A DNA stretch of 42,137 nt from Lachnospiraceae bacterium. GTDB lineage: Bacteria > Bacillota > Clostridia > Lachnospirales > Lachnospiraceae. Made by a program: the position numbers and the translations under genes. Below the pieces are notes generated by a model. It saw only the letters and a program-made list of their open reading frames with translations. It searched no databases and was not told the origin of the DNA. The stretch spans positions 1 to 42,137 of the forward strand of contig JAGAQJ010000032.1 of the NCBI GenBank assembly GCA_017622845.1. The letters are read 5' to 3'. Positions 32,493 through 40,300 of this stretch are shown piece after piece (the stretch's first letter is position 1; the number at the start of each line of letters is the position of its first letter).

Positions 32493-33143
32493 CTATACAA
32501 CTACCGTTTCCATAAGCTTTGGCAAGTCTGCAATCGCCTCAAGCGTATAGTCCGGAGCCTTTGCCTCGCCAAAACCGTATTTTGCATAGATAAAGGGGAT
32601 GCCTGCCACTCTTGCTGACTCCTCGTCTCCTGCGGTATCGCCCACATATACTGCCTTGGTCACTCCGTTTCGCTTCATGATAAGCTTGTTGTTCTCACCT
32701 TTGGGAAGCAGATTATTGCCCCAGCATTCAATATCGTCAAAGCAGGCTGAAAGCTTATGTGCCTTGATAAAGCTTTCAATGTAGCCCTTCTGACAATTGC
32801 TCACCACAAAAAGCTTGTACTGCTTTTTCAGCTCCATCAAAGTCTCCTCAAGCTTCGGATAAAGCGTCGCACCGTGTTCGCTTAAGTAAGCATTTTCCAC
32901 CTCACAACATTCGTCCATCAAGGTCTGCTGCTGCGTGGGCGTTGTCCCCGGAAACAACTTTTCTGCAATCTTCGTCATAGGAAGTCCCAGGCATACAGAC
33001 AGCTCCTCGTCAGTGATTGGCTCCTTTCTGCACTCCGGATGGTTTGCCACCACCTGATTCCATGTGCCGCGTATCTCATCTAACGCGTTCCACATCGTTC
33101 CGTCCAAATCAAATAATATCGCTTCTGGTTTCGTCTTTTCCAT
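32493..33143 (-). CDS. HAD-superfamily phosphatase
   Basis: This 216-residue protein has the HAD core: motif I FDLDGT (residues 11-16, nucleophile Asp12, acid Asp14), a helical cap with KIAEKLF, motif II VVSNCQ (Ser), motif III with a Lys in PKGENNKLIM, and motif IV VGDTAGDEESAR. It most resembles phosphoglycolate phosphatase-type subfamily IA enzymes; the substrate is not determined. It starts one base after the metG stop codon, so it is surely translated from the same mRNA, and the terminator at 32419-32460 follows. Confidence 0.88.
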   Translation of the reverse strand: MEKTKPEAILFDLDGTMWNALDEIRGTWNQVVANHPECRKEPITDEELSVCLGLPMTKIAEKLFPGTTPTQQQTLMDECCEVENAYLSEHGATLYPKLEETLMELKKQYKLFVVSNCQKGYIESFIKAHKLSACFDDIECWGNNLLPKGENNKLIMKRNGVTKAVYVGDTAGDEESARVAGIPFIYAKYGFGEAKAPDYTLEAIADLPKLMETVVV

Positions 33144-35117
33144 TTAACAAATCTCCGCTCCTGCGGGCATTGCCTTTTCCGGTGTCACGAGTGCAAGATT
33201 TCCGTCCGCATCCTCCGCACATAAAAGCATGCCCTCTGATAATACGCCTGCAAGCTTCGCCGGCTTTAAGTTGACAAGCACCATCACCTTCTTGCCTACC
33301 ATCTCCTCCGGAGTATAGTACGCCTTGATGCCTGACACAATCTGCTTGACCTGTGAGCCAATCTTAACCTGACTGCACAAAAGCTTTTTCGACTTCGGCA
33401 CTGCCTCGCAGGCAATAATCTCACCTACCTGAAACTGCATTTTCGCAAAATCCTCATATGTGATTTCTTCCTTGGGCTCGATGTCAATCACCGGCTCCGC
33501 GTCCTTTGTCTCCTGCGCCGTACCTGCTTCTGCCTTCTGCTTCTCGGCAAGTTCCGCAACCTTCTGCTCCACTTCCTTCGGGTCAAGGCGCGCAAAGAGA
33601 ATTTCAGGTGTATCTGTCACCTTTGTGCCGGAGGCATAGATGCCAAATTCCTTTGTTGATTCAAAACCGCGCACCTCACCGTTTAACTGCTTCATAATTC
33701 TTTCAGCAGTCTCCGGCATAAACGGCTCAAGCAGTCCTGCGCCAATGGAAATGCTTTCCACAAGGTTGTACATAACCGTCGCAAGTCTGTCCTTCTTCGC
33801 ATCGTCTTTTGCAAGTATCCAAGGCTCTGTCTCATCAATATATTTGTTGCAGCGCTTAAATAAATTAAAGATTTCGGTGAGTGCATCCGCAACACGAAGC
33901 TCGTCCATCTTTGCCTCAACCTTGTCATAGGTTCCTGTGACAACTGCCTTTAAGTCCTCGTCGACTGCCTCTGCTGCGCCCTTGTTCTCCACTACGCCGC
34001 CAAAGTATTTATTGCTCATGGATATCGTTCTGTTTACAAGATTTCCAAGTGTATTTGCAAGATCAGAGTTAAGCCGCTCAACCATCAAATCCCATGTAAT
34101 CGAGCCATCATTTTCAAACGGCATCTCGTGAAGCACAAAATATCTCACGGCATCGACGCCGAACAAATCAACAAGGTCGTCCGCGTACATGATATTTCCC
34201 TTTGACTTGCTCATCTTATCATTGTTCTGCAGCAGCCATGGATGACCAAATACCTGATGCGGAAGCTCCTCGCCAAGCGCCATCAGGAATATCGGCCAGT
34301 AAATCGTATGGAAGCGAATGATATCCTTTCCAATCAGATGTAAGTCAGCAGGCCAGAGCTTCTTGTACTGCTCCGTGCTGTTTCCGTCTGCGTCATAGCC
34401 GATACCTGTAATATAATTTGTCAAGGCATCAAGCCACACATATATGACATGCTTGTCATCAAAATCCACCGGAATTCCCCACTTAAACGAGGTACGTGAC
34501 ACGCATAAATCCTGCAGGCCCGGAAGCAGGAAATTGTTCATCATCTCATTTTTGCGCGATACCGGCTGGATAAACTCCGGATGCTTGTTGATATGGTCAA
34601 TCAGCCTGTCGGCATACTTGCTCATTTTAAAGAAATATGCTTCCTCCTTTGCAGGTTTTACTTCACGTCCGCAGTCAGGGCACTTGCCGTCCTTTAGCTG
34701 GGACTCTGTCCAGAAGGATTCGCAGGGCGTACAGTACATGCCTTCATAAGCGCCCTTATAAATATCACCCTGATCGTACAAACGCTTAAAAATCTTTTGT
34801 ACCTGCTTCTCATGAAAATCATCTGTAGTACGGATAAATTTGTCATAAGAAATATTGAGCAAATCGCAAAGCCCCCTGATAACGCCTGCCACATTGTCCA
34901 CAAACTCCTTGGGCGTCACGCCTGCCTCGGCCGCCTTTAACTCAATCTTTTGTCCGTGCTCGTCCGTACCTGTCTGAAAAAAGACATCATAGCCGTCTTT
35001 TCTTTTATAACGGGCTATGCTGTCAGCCAGCACGATTTCATAATTATTTCCGATATGCGGCTTGCCTGATGTATATGCAATTGCCGTAGTAATATAATAT
35101 TTTCCTTTGTTTTGCAT
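33144..35117 (-). CDS. metG: Methionyl-tRNA synthetase
   Basis: This 657-residue enzyme charges tRNA-Met. Class I signatures are clear: PHIGN (about residues 19-23) and KMSKSKGN; a zinc-binding knuckle lies in between (CTPCESF, CPDCGREV). The anticodon helical domain follows. After a Lys/Glu linker rich in Ala/Gln, residues about 555-657 form the C-terminal Trbp111-like tRNA-binding domain (FQVGEIIACEAVPKSKKL). This is the four-Cys, C-terminally extended form common in Firmicutes. ATG follows AAAGGCGAT and a promoter-like pair lies at 35194-35222. The HAD gene is cotranscribed. Confidence 0.97.
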   Translation of the reverse strand: MQNKGKYYITTAIAYTSGKPHIGNNYEIVLADSIARYKRKDGYDVFFQTGTDEHGQKIELKAAEAGVTPKEFVDNVAGVIRGLCDLLNISYDKFIRTTDDFHEKQVQKIFKRLYDQGDIYKGAYEGMYCTPCESFWTESQLKDGKCPDCGREVKPAKEEAYFFKMSKYADRLIDHINKHPEFIQPVSRKNEMMNNFLLPGLQDLCVSRTSFKWGIPVDFDDKHVIYVWLDALTNYITGIGYDADGNSTEQYKKLWPADLHLIGKDIIRFHTIYWPIFLMALGEELPHQVFGHPWLLQNNDKMSKSKGNIMYADDLVDLFGVDAVRYFVLHEMPFENDGSITWDLMVERLNSDLANTLGNLVNRTISMSNKYFGGVVENKGAAEAVDEDLKAVVTGTYDKVEAKMDELRVADALTEIFNLFKRCNKYIDETEPWILAKDDAKKDRLATVMYNLVESISIGAGLLEPFMPETAERIMKQLNGEVRGFESTKEFGIYASGTKVTDTPEILFARLDPKEVEQKVAELAEKQKAEAGTAQETKDAEPVIDIEPKEEITYEDFAKMQFQVGEIIACEAVPKSKKLLCSQVKIGSQVKQIVSGIKAYYTPEEMVGKKVMVLVNLKPAKLAGVLSEGMLLCAEDADGNLALVTPEKAMPAGAEIC

Positions 35118-35193
35118 TGATTGCCATCGCCTTTCTTATCATTTTATGCAGAATCCAAATCTTCGGCTCTGAATCGCTGCCTCGAATACCTAT

Positions 35194-35222
35194 AATTTAC
35201 CATAATCAAAAGGCTTTGTAAA
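35194..35222 (-). promoter_or_regulatory. Likely metG promoter
   Basis: TTTACA (35217-35222) and TAAATT (35194-35199) on the minus strand, 17 bp apart, 77 bp before the metG ATG. No T-box motif is evident in the short leader. Confidence 0.45.
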
Positions 35223-35253
35223 TGCCAAAGGTTTCTCTGTTGAAGGAAAAGAG

Positions 35254-35827
35254 CAGCAGTTCAGCCTTTTATGCATTTATATCCGGACGAAAACGGCAGA
35301 GAGTATCCCTCCGGCTGCCATTGGTTGCGAATGGGAATTTCCTAATACGATGAATCAAGGTTTTCTAATGAGCACGGAGCCGGCTCGAGTCGGCATCCAT
35401 GCCTCCGTCTCGCCTAAATTTGCCTCCATGCAAATTTACTCCTGCTAAAGCATCATCGTATAAGGAAATATCACCATTCTCCACTGAGGCATTCTACGGG
35501 ATACTCTCTGCCGTTTTCTGTTCAGTGAAACCATAAAATGGCGCAATTGTCAATACACAGAAGGTCGGCAGTCTTATGCCGGAACAGACTGGCGGAGAAT
35601 GCTGACATTTTCTTATGGGTGATTCGATATATCAGCAAAAATCCGCACGGACGCGGATTTAGGACGAAACGCGTCCATGGACGGCGCGTAGAGTCCGGTC
35701 GCGGACGCATTCTAAGACTTTGGCATCACCCATTAGAAAATTCGCATTTGGAGTCCAATTGCCTGTTCCGGCATAAGACTGCCGACCTTCGTCCTGACTA
35801 AAATAATCCACACGGCTGAACTGTTAC
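35254..35827. repeat. Long nested palindromic repeat element (about 574 bp)
   Basis: This fills most of the 737-bp gene-free gap between metG and the truncated dehydrogenase. The outer ends are CAGTTCAGCC (near 35257) and GGCTGAACTGTTAC (35814-35827). Inside are two large palindromes: 35289-35309 with 35498-35518 (21 bp perfect) and 35561-35587 with 35763-35789 (27 bp perfect), each with smaller inverted repeats in its loop. The second module recurs in opposite orientation at 41885-42137; the outer shell recurs at 27529-27674. Short ORFs within it (for example 35522-35710, 35538-35801) mirror each other and are probably not genes. Confidence 0.8.
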
Positions 35828-35854
35828 AGAAAAGGCGCTGCATGGCTTCACAAT

Positions 35855-36340
35855 TTACCGCGCGGTAAATCCTGTGTCATCAATCATGATAGCTCCCAGT
35901 CTGTTTACTTCCTCTGCCATGCCGGAGCTTGCAGCAATTACTACAAGCCTTGTCTGTAATTTTATGACACGTCTGTCATTTTCTTTTCGAATCTCCTCGA
36001 AGCTCATTCCTGAATATTCATAAAGTAAAAGCATCAGCTTTGCCGCATTAATTGTCGTGTCATCTCCTACCGCAATTACCGTATCGGCATTCATCTCCTT
36101 TGCCAGCGCCACCTCCGACATCAACTCTGCAAATGCGGGTTTTTTCCCCATATCACGGTTTACAATATAGTTTGTCTCTTTTTTGCTTAATATATCCTCT
36201 ATTTTTTTCACTGCATTTTGGGCAAATGCTGTCCTGCTGTCCGCAATCACAACAGCATTTTTCACAGACAGCTTCTCCAGATAATCCAAAGCTCCTCCTC
36301 CACACGATATTGCTGATTTTATCAATACGGATTGTTTCAC
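35855..36340 (-). CDS. Truncated iron-containing alcohol dehydrogenase-like ORF
   Basis: The protein has 161 residues from a GTG at 36340 behind AAGGAGG. It matches only the N-terminal Rossmann half of the family (normally about 380-400 residues): CGGGALDYLEKL, an AVVIADSRTA strand, ADTVIAVGDDTTINAAK at 85-101, and VIAASSGMAEEV at 134-145. The GGGSxxD motif is GDDTTIN, the NAD-binding Asp is Asn98, and the metal-binding C-terminal half is absent. It ends 28 bp from the long palindromic repeat, so repeat insertion or a deletion may have cut the gene. A standalone non-catalytic domain is the alternative. Confidence 0.6.
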   Translation of the reverse strand: MKQSVLIKSAISCGGGALDYLEKLSVKNAVVIADSRTAFAQNAVKKIEDILSKKETNYIVNRDMGKKPAFAELMSEVALAKEMNADTVIAVGDDTTINAAKLMLLLYEYSGMSFEEIRKENDRRVIKLQTRLVVIAASSGMAEEVNRLGAIMIDDTGFTAR

Positions 36341-36370
36341 GTTTCCTGCCTCCTTATAATAATAATGTAA

Positions 36371-36410
36371 AAAACGAGCGCATTATCCCTAAAGATAACA
36401 CCCTCGTTTT
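36371..36410 (-). terminator. Terminator of the ATP-grasp operon
   Basis: AAAACGAG (36371-36378) pairs with CTCGTTTT (36403-36410), with a further TTATC/GATAA pairing in the loop. On the minus strand the stem ends in six Ts. It is the first intrinsic terminator after the 41601-to-36631 operon and lies just upstream of the truncated dehydrogenase gene. Confidence 0.6.
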
Positions 36411-36474
36411 CTCTACTCCCTGTTTTCATGATGTTCATTATTTGATGTAAATATATGACGCTTTTAAGGTTATA

Positions 36475-36639
36475 CTAGTATGATCCACGTTAATTAGCGA
36501 TATGTTTCGCGCAGGATAAATTTTCATTCTACAAGGCGGAGGAATGAGGCGATGCGGTGGCATCGTCGATTGACGACAACGCAGTAGATGGAAATTTAGA
36601 CAAGCGAAACATGCTGCTAATTAAAGTGGATCATACTAG
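36475..36639. repeat. Palindromic element spanning the stop codon of the AstE-like paralogue
   Basis: Arms of 36 bp at 36475-36510 and 36604-36639 are inverted with 32 matches (outer CTAGTATGATCCAC, inner ATGTTTCGC). The loop contains two more hairpins (GATGCGGTGGCATC near 36551-36564 and a GTCGATTGAC pairing near 36566-36575). The right arm includes the TGA stop of the 36631-37557 gene. Compact REP-like or structured RNA element; origin unknown. Confidence 0.7.
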
Positions 36640-37557
36640 CTTAATTGCCGTGGTGCTCGCATAGATCAGCGGCGCCTTGTGCTGGAAAAATACCGTACCG
36701 TCTGCCGGAGCGACAAGCTGTTCAAGCACCATACCCTCATAGGGGTCTGTAATCTCGGCAAGAAGCTGTCCCTTGCACACCTCCTCACCGATATCAACCT
36801 TGTTTTCATAAATTCCTGCCTCCCTGCACCGGACGGAAAGCAGGTTGTCATCGCACAGCACCCGTGAGTTGTAATGATACCCCCCATTGACGCTGCTGTG
36901 CAGGATTCCTTCTTTGTTCAACATCTGCTCGATGCCCTTTACGGCATCTGCCGCACTTTTCGCATCTATCTCATCGGTATCTGTCGTGTACACGCTGAAT
37001 GCCCTCGTCTCCCATATCTGCCAGTTATAGTTGAGTGTAGTCGTGTCAAAGGGACGCGTATTTCGTCTAATCACATACGGAAACTCAAATTTCTTCGCGG
37101 TTTCAATATCTTCAAATCCCGTCTGCATCATTCTGATATGCGGAAGAAATCTTCCCGACATATAATTAGAAGCAAACTGTATGCCTATCCCGTAATCCTT
37201 GATGACCTCAAAGATACCTGCCGCAATACGCTGTGTCGTCTCACCCTCATTATAACCCGGAAACATTCTGTTGATGTCCGTATTGTCTGTAGGCCAGAAG
37301 CGTTTGCCGATATTCATGGAATATGTATTGACACAGGGAAGGACGAGAATGCTTTTTCCCTCCACAATTCTGTTTTGCTGTTCCAGCTTTTTTAATCTCT
37401 GTATCAGTTTATTACATGTAAACATCTGCTGTATTTCATTTCCACGCAGACTGCCCACCACGCAGACCGATTTCTCTCCCTCTCCAAACTCATAGCCTGT
37501 CACCTGCATCGGTTCTCTGTACAATGCATTTAACTCATAAATTATTTTCCTGTTCAT
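36631..37557 (-). CDS. AstE/AspA-family protein lacking zinc ligands (pseudoenzyme)
   Basis: This 308-residue paralogue of the next gene resembles succinylglutamate desuccinylase/aspartoacylase (M14-type) proteins: INRMFPGYNEGETTQR at 95-110 and a C-terminal beta barrel (CKGQLLAEITDP, VAPADGTVFF). The zinc site is broken. The G-x-H-G-x-E motif reads GSLRGNE: Arg38 replaces the His ligand, while Glu41 remains. The later D-x-H ligand is FASN with Phe128. The N-terminus therefore cannot hold the metal in the normal way. Its C-terminal stop lies within the palindromic element at 36475-36639. It is 30 bp downstream of the intact homologue and probably works with it as a binding or regulatory subunit. 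Confidence 0.7.
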   Translation of the reverse strand: MNRKIIYELNALYREPMQVTGYEFGEGEKSVCVVGSLRGNEIQQMFTCNKLIQRLKKLEQQNRIVEGKSILVLPCVNTYSMNIGKRFWPTDNTDINRMFPGYNEGETTQRIAAGIFEVIKDYGIGIQFASNYMSGRFLPHIRMMQTGFEDIETAKKFEFPYVIRRNTRPFDTTTLNYNWQIWETRAFSVYTTDTDEIDAKSAADAVKGIEQMLNKEGILHSSVNGGYHYNSRVLCDDNLLSVRCREAGIYENKVDIGEEVCKGQLLAEITDPYEGMVLEQLVAPADGTVFFQHKAPLIYASTTAIKLV

Positions 37558-37587
37558 ATCCGTACTCTTTCCTATATATATTAATAA

Positions 37588-38544
37588 CTATATCCTCAGA
37601 AGCCGGCCCACAAGCGAACCTTCATCCACAATCGGATATTCTCTGATGGTAAAAAGGATTCCTTTCTCAGGAGTCACAATCTCAGCCAGTATATCACCAG
37701 TCAGGGGATTGACAATATTTCCGACCCTGTCGCCCTTTTCCAGTCTTGTCCAATGCTTTGCTGCAGGCACAAAGATACCTGCTTTGGGCGCATTGAAAAA
37801 GACGACGCCGTCTGTCCTGTTCTCCACGAGCGGTTCCCTTACAGGCTTTACCTCACCCTGCCAGATGCCAAGCTCTTTCATGGTGTTCATCAATCCGTCC
37901 ACAAGCTGTTCACAATAACCCTTCGTAATACGCATACCCACGCCCGCCTCGACTACAAGTGTAGGCGTAGCCCTGCTGTTAAGACTATAGGCGAGTGTGG
38001 ACTCGAGCACCGTACTGGAAGCATGCACCCACACAAAGTCCACATTCATATGCCGCGCAAGCGGCACAAGCGTGTCCTCGTTAAGCTCATTGATGCGAAT
38101 CTGCGGTATCTCCGTGAGATAAATATTACTTGCATGAATATCCACGACAAGGTCTGCCCCTGACAATTCTTCAATAATTTTATATGCTACGTATTCTGTC
38201 ATCGCGCCGTCTTTACTTCCCGGAAAAATCCTGTTCATATCCAGATCAAAACCAGGGATTCCTCTTGTCACAGAGTCAATTCCCATCGGATTCATGGCAG
38301 GATAGACGTCCACAATGCCTGTGAGCGCTTCAGGATTTTCCCTGATGCGCCTTATCAGCTCATAGCAGACATATTGCCCCTCCAGCTCATCACCGTGTAT
38401 TCCCGTAACGATGCAGATACGCTTGTTGGTATTGGAAGCGCTGTCTGCCGGAAGCAGCCGGTTCCGCTTGATTTTCAGAGATTCGCCTATCGGCAGTTTT
38501 ACCTGACATACATCGCTTATCTGAGATATTATTTCCTGTGACAT
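37588..38544 (-). CDS. AstE/AspA-family zinc deacylase/peptidase
   Basis: The protein is 318 residues. The catalytic zinc motifs of the M14-type desuccinylase/aspartoacylase family are intact: VTGIHGDELEG (His50, Glu53), MNRIFPG at 103-109, and VVDIHASN with His137. LVVEAGVGMR precedes the C-terminal barrel domain (VFVPAAKHWTRLEKG). Such enzymes remove an acyl or aminoacyl group from small molecules or peptides. Known substrates include N-succinylglutamate and N-acetylaspartate, but the genomic context (ATP-grasp, alpha-E, transglutaminase) hints at a peptide or amide product of those enzymes. A degenerate copy follows directly. Substrate is inference. Confidence 0.82.
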   Translation of the reverse strand: MSQEIISQISDVCQVKLPIGESLKIKRNRLLPADSASNTNKRICIVTGIHGDELEGQYVCYELIRRIRENPEALTGIVDVYPAMNPMGIDSVTRGIPGFDLDMNRIFPGSKDGAMTEYVAYKIIEELSGADLVVDIHASNIYLTEIPQIRINELNEDTLVPLARHMNVDFVWVHASSTVLESTLAYSLNSRATPTLVVEAGVGMRITKGYCEQLVDGLMNTMKELGIWQGEVKPVREPLVENRTDGVVFFNAPKAGIFVPAAKHWTRLEKGDRVGNIVNPLTGDILAEIVTPEKGILFTIREYPIVDEGSLVGRLLRI

Positions 38545-38559
38545 TTCTATCTTCCTGCT

Positions 38560-38697
38560 GTAACATTCCGTACCTTCATGACCACGAACGCCAAGCCATG
38601 CACAACCGCTTTGCGGCAGCTTGATGCCTGACCTGACACAATCAATGCATTTTCACACACTTTGCAGTGAGTGCGCAGTGCTGTACGGAACAGTTAC
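38560..38697. repeat. Hairpin repeat with GTAAC ends
   Basis: GTAACATTCCGTAC (38560-38573) pairs with GTACGGAACAGTTAC (38683-38697), apart from one small bulge. The interior repeats the CACTGCGCA and CACACTTTGCAG-like stretches seen in related form at 24987-25071. It lies between the deacylase gene and the transglutaminase gene and would be cotranscribed with them. Confidence 0.55.
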
Positions 38698-38747
38698 TTC
38701 CTTTCTTATATATAATTTATGTGTATTCAGATATCGGTTTACAAGGC

Positions 38748-39545
38748 TTATTCCTCCTGCACGACCACGCGGACAATCTGTGTCTGTGTTCCAAGTCCCT
38801 GAAACACGCCGCGGTTGACGATACAGTCCTGATAATCCCTGCCGTGTGATATTTTGACATAAGTGTCATCTACCACTCTGTCATTGGTGGGGTCCATTCC
38901 GTACCATTTGCCGTTCACGCACACCTCGACCCACGCATGGGAGTAACCTTCCCCCTGCATCATTCCGACCACATACCTGCTCGGAATATCCGACATTCTG
39001 CACAGCGTAATCATAATATGAGCGTAATCCTGACATACGCCCTGTCCTCCCATGAGAGCCTCCTCCGCTGTCGTGCGTATGTCTGTTACGCCCTGTACAT
39101 ATTTCATATCCTGATAAAGCTGATGCAGGAGCCTTTCGGCAAAGGCAAGCGCATCCTCGCCTTCCCTCCGCCCGTGCATCCGATAATACGCCTTCAAATG
39201 ATTGCCTGCCCTTGTATATAAAGACGGAAAACGATAGGAGGCAAGCTCCAATAACGGCTTGTGATTTGTGACACAAGTGTCATTTTTGACATGTGCCTCC
39301 CCCTTTACTGATACAAGGAACCGGCTGTGCGCCTGCTCGATATTTCCATATACATATTGATTTCCAAAGGCATCTGTACCCGTGTTCAGTCTACAGTCCG
39401 GACTTACCTTAATGCTGCACTCCGCTATCCTCTGTCTTTCGTCAGACTGCGGTATCATGCGCAGCGTAAACTGATGCTTCTGCACCGGCTCTGAGAAATC
39501 AAGCTCCATACTATAGCTGAACCGCAATATTCTTTCTGCCTGCAT
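38748..39545 (-). CDS. Transglutaminase-like cysteine protease/amidase
   Basis: This 265-residue protein has the transglutaminase-core triad: Cys171 in GGQGVCQDYAH, His203 in GYSHAWVEV and Asp218 in YGMDPTN. N-terminal residues 1-110 form a beta domain typical of the 'transglut_N' proteins found together with alpha-E and ATP-grasp genes. No signal peptide is seen, so action is cytoplasmic. In that conserved gene cluster it is thought to cleave or make isopeptide-type bonds, matching amidoligase activity next door. ORFs in other frames across this region are shadows. It is 74 bp after the alpha-E gene. Confidence 0.88.
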   Translation of the reverse strand: MQAERILRFSYSMELDFSEPVQKHQFTLRMIPQSDERQRIAECSIKVSPDCRLNTGTDAFGNQYVYGNIEQAHSRFLVSVKGEAHVKNDTCVTNHKPLLELASYRFPSLYTRAGNHLKAYYRMHGRREGEDALAFAERLLHQLYQDMKYVQGVTDIRTTAEEALMGGQGVCQDYAHIMITLCRMSDIPSRYVVGMMQGEGYSHAWVEVCVNGKWYGMDPTNDRVVDDTYVKISHGRDYQDCIVNRGVFQGLGTQTQIVRVVVQEE

Positions 39546-39619
39546 CGTCTTATCAGCCTCCGTTTAGCCGCCACTTCCTTCTGCTTTTCATTTTAAATCA
39601 GAAGGAAACAGCAGTCTGA

Positions 39620-40300
39620 TTATACCTGCACAAGCTCCTCCACCTGCTTCACAATACTGTGATAGTCAATCGCTGTATTGTCGTCAATCTCCTCTATGAG
39701 TGTCCTTAGCTGCTCCAGACATGATTTGTCATAGTCCATGCCGCTTCGAATCAGCCTTGTCTCCATGCGGTGAAACTCTCTTTTCAGCTCCTTAGAGCCA
39801 ATCTTTAATCTTCCGTACAGGTCAATCCGCTCTATCCGTTTGCCTGTCTTGATGATATTTCTGGTTGTTTCACTGTCAATAAAATCATCTGCAATTCCCC
39901 AGAAAGCGAGAATGTTATCCTCCACATTCTGCAGCTCTAAAAGCGGCGCCCTTGATATCTTAGCCTTATTGATGGCATAGATGGCAAGCTGTATGTAGGA
40001 TAATGTCTCACTTCCAATCTCCTCCCGAAGCACGATGGCATTGTCATATGCGCGCATCAGGTTGCTGAGTATGGAGTTCGGGTCATTTTCATCAAAGCCG
40101 TATCTGGCATTGAAATCCTCTTTGTCGCTGTAAATATTCGGTATCTCAAGCATTTTGCAAAAGCCGCCGTAGTTATCGCCGATATCATCAATCATATCAT
40201 CATAGCACTTCGAATAGAGCCTGATTGTCGTATATACCCGTTCCGAGTATCTGCCAAGCCAATACAGCCTGTTGGTCTGTTCTAACGAGATAATACCCAT
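39620..40300 (-). CDS. Alpha-E domain (DUF403) protein
   Basis: This 226-residue all-helical protein begins with the family signature MGIISLEQTNRLYWLGRYSERV, corresponding to the 'YWlgRylERae' N-terminus of DUF403. Typical members have about 300 residues, so this is a shorter form. The sequence continues with long helices and conserved acidic/aromatic positions (YDKSCLEQLRTLIEEID at the end). No enzymatic activity is known for the fold. It overlaps the ATP-grasp gene by 19 bp, which implies coupled translation, and nearly always neighbours that gene in other bacteria (recalled, not checked). Confidence 0.85.
   Translation of the reverse strand: MGIISLEQTNRLYWLGRYSERVYTTIRLYSKCYDDMIDDIGDNYGGFCKMLEIPNIYSDKEDFNARYGFDENDPNSILSNLMRAYDNAIVLREEIGSETLSYIQLAIYAINKAKISRAPLLELQNVEDNILAFWGIADDFIDSETTRNIIKTGKRIERIDLYGRLKIGSKELKREFHRMETRLIRSGMDYDKSCLEQLRTLIEEIDDNTAIDYHSIVKQVEELVQV

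Noticed and set aside
35118-35222. T-box leader of metG
   Set aside because: The leader is too short and lacks the T-box consensus, specifier or terminator stem.
35522-35801. 62- and 87-codon ORFs inside the nested repeat
   Set aside because: They run on both strands over the same palindrome and recur in the other copy at 41911-42093. They are better explained by the palindrome than by protein selection.
35254-35827. Possible CRISPR array
   Set aside because: The repeats are inverted, not direct, and there is no regular spacer pattern or cas gene.
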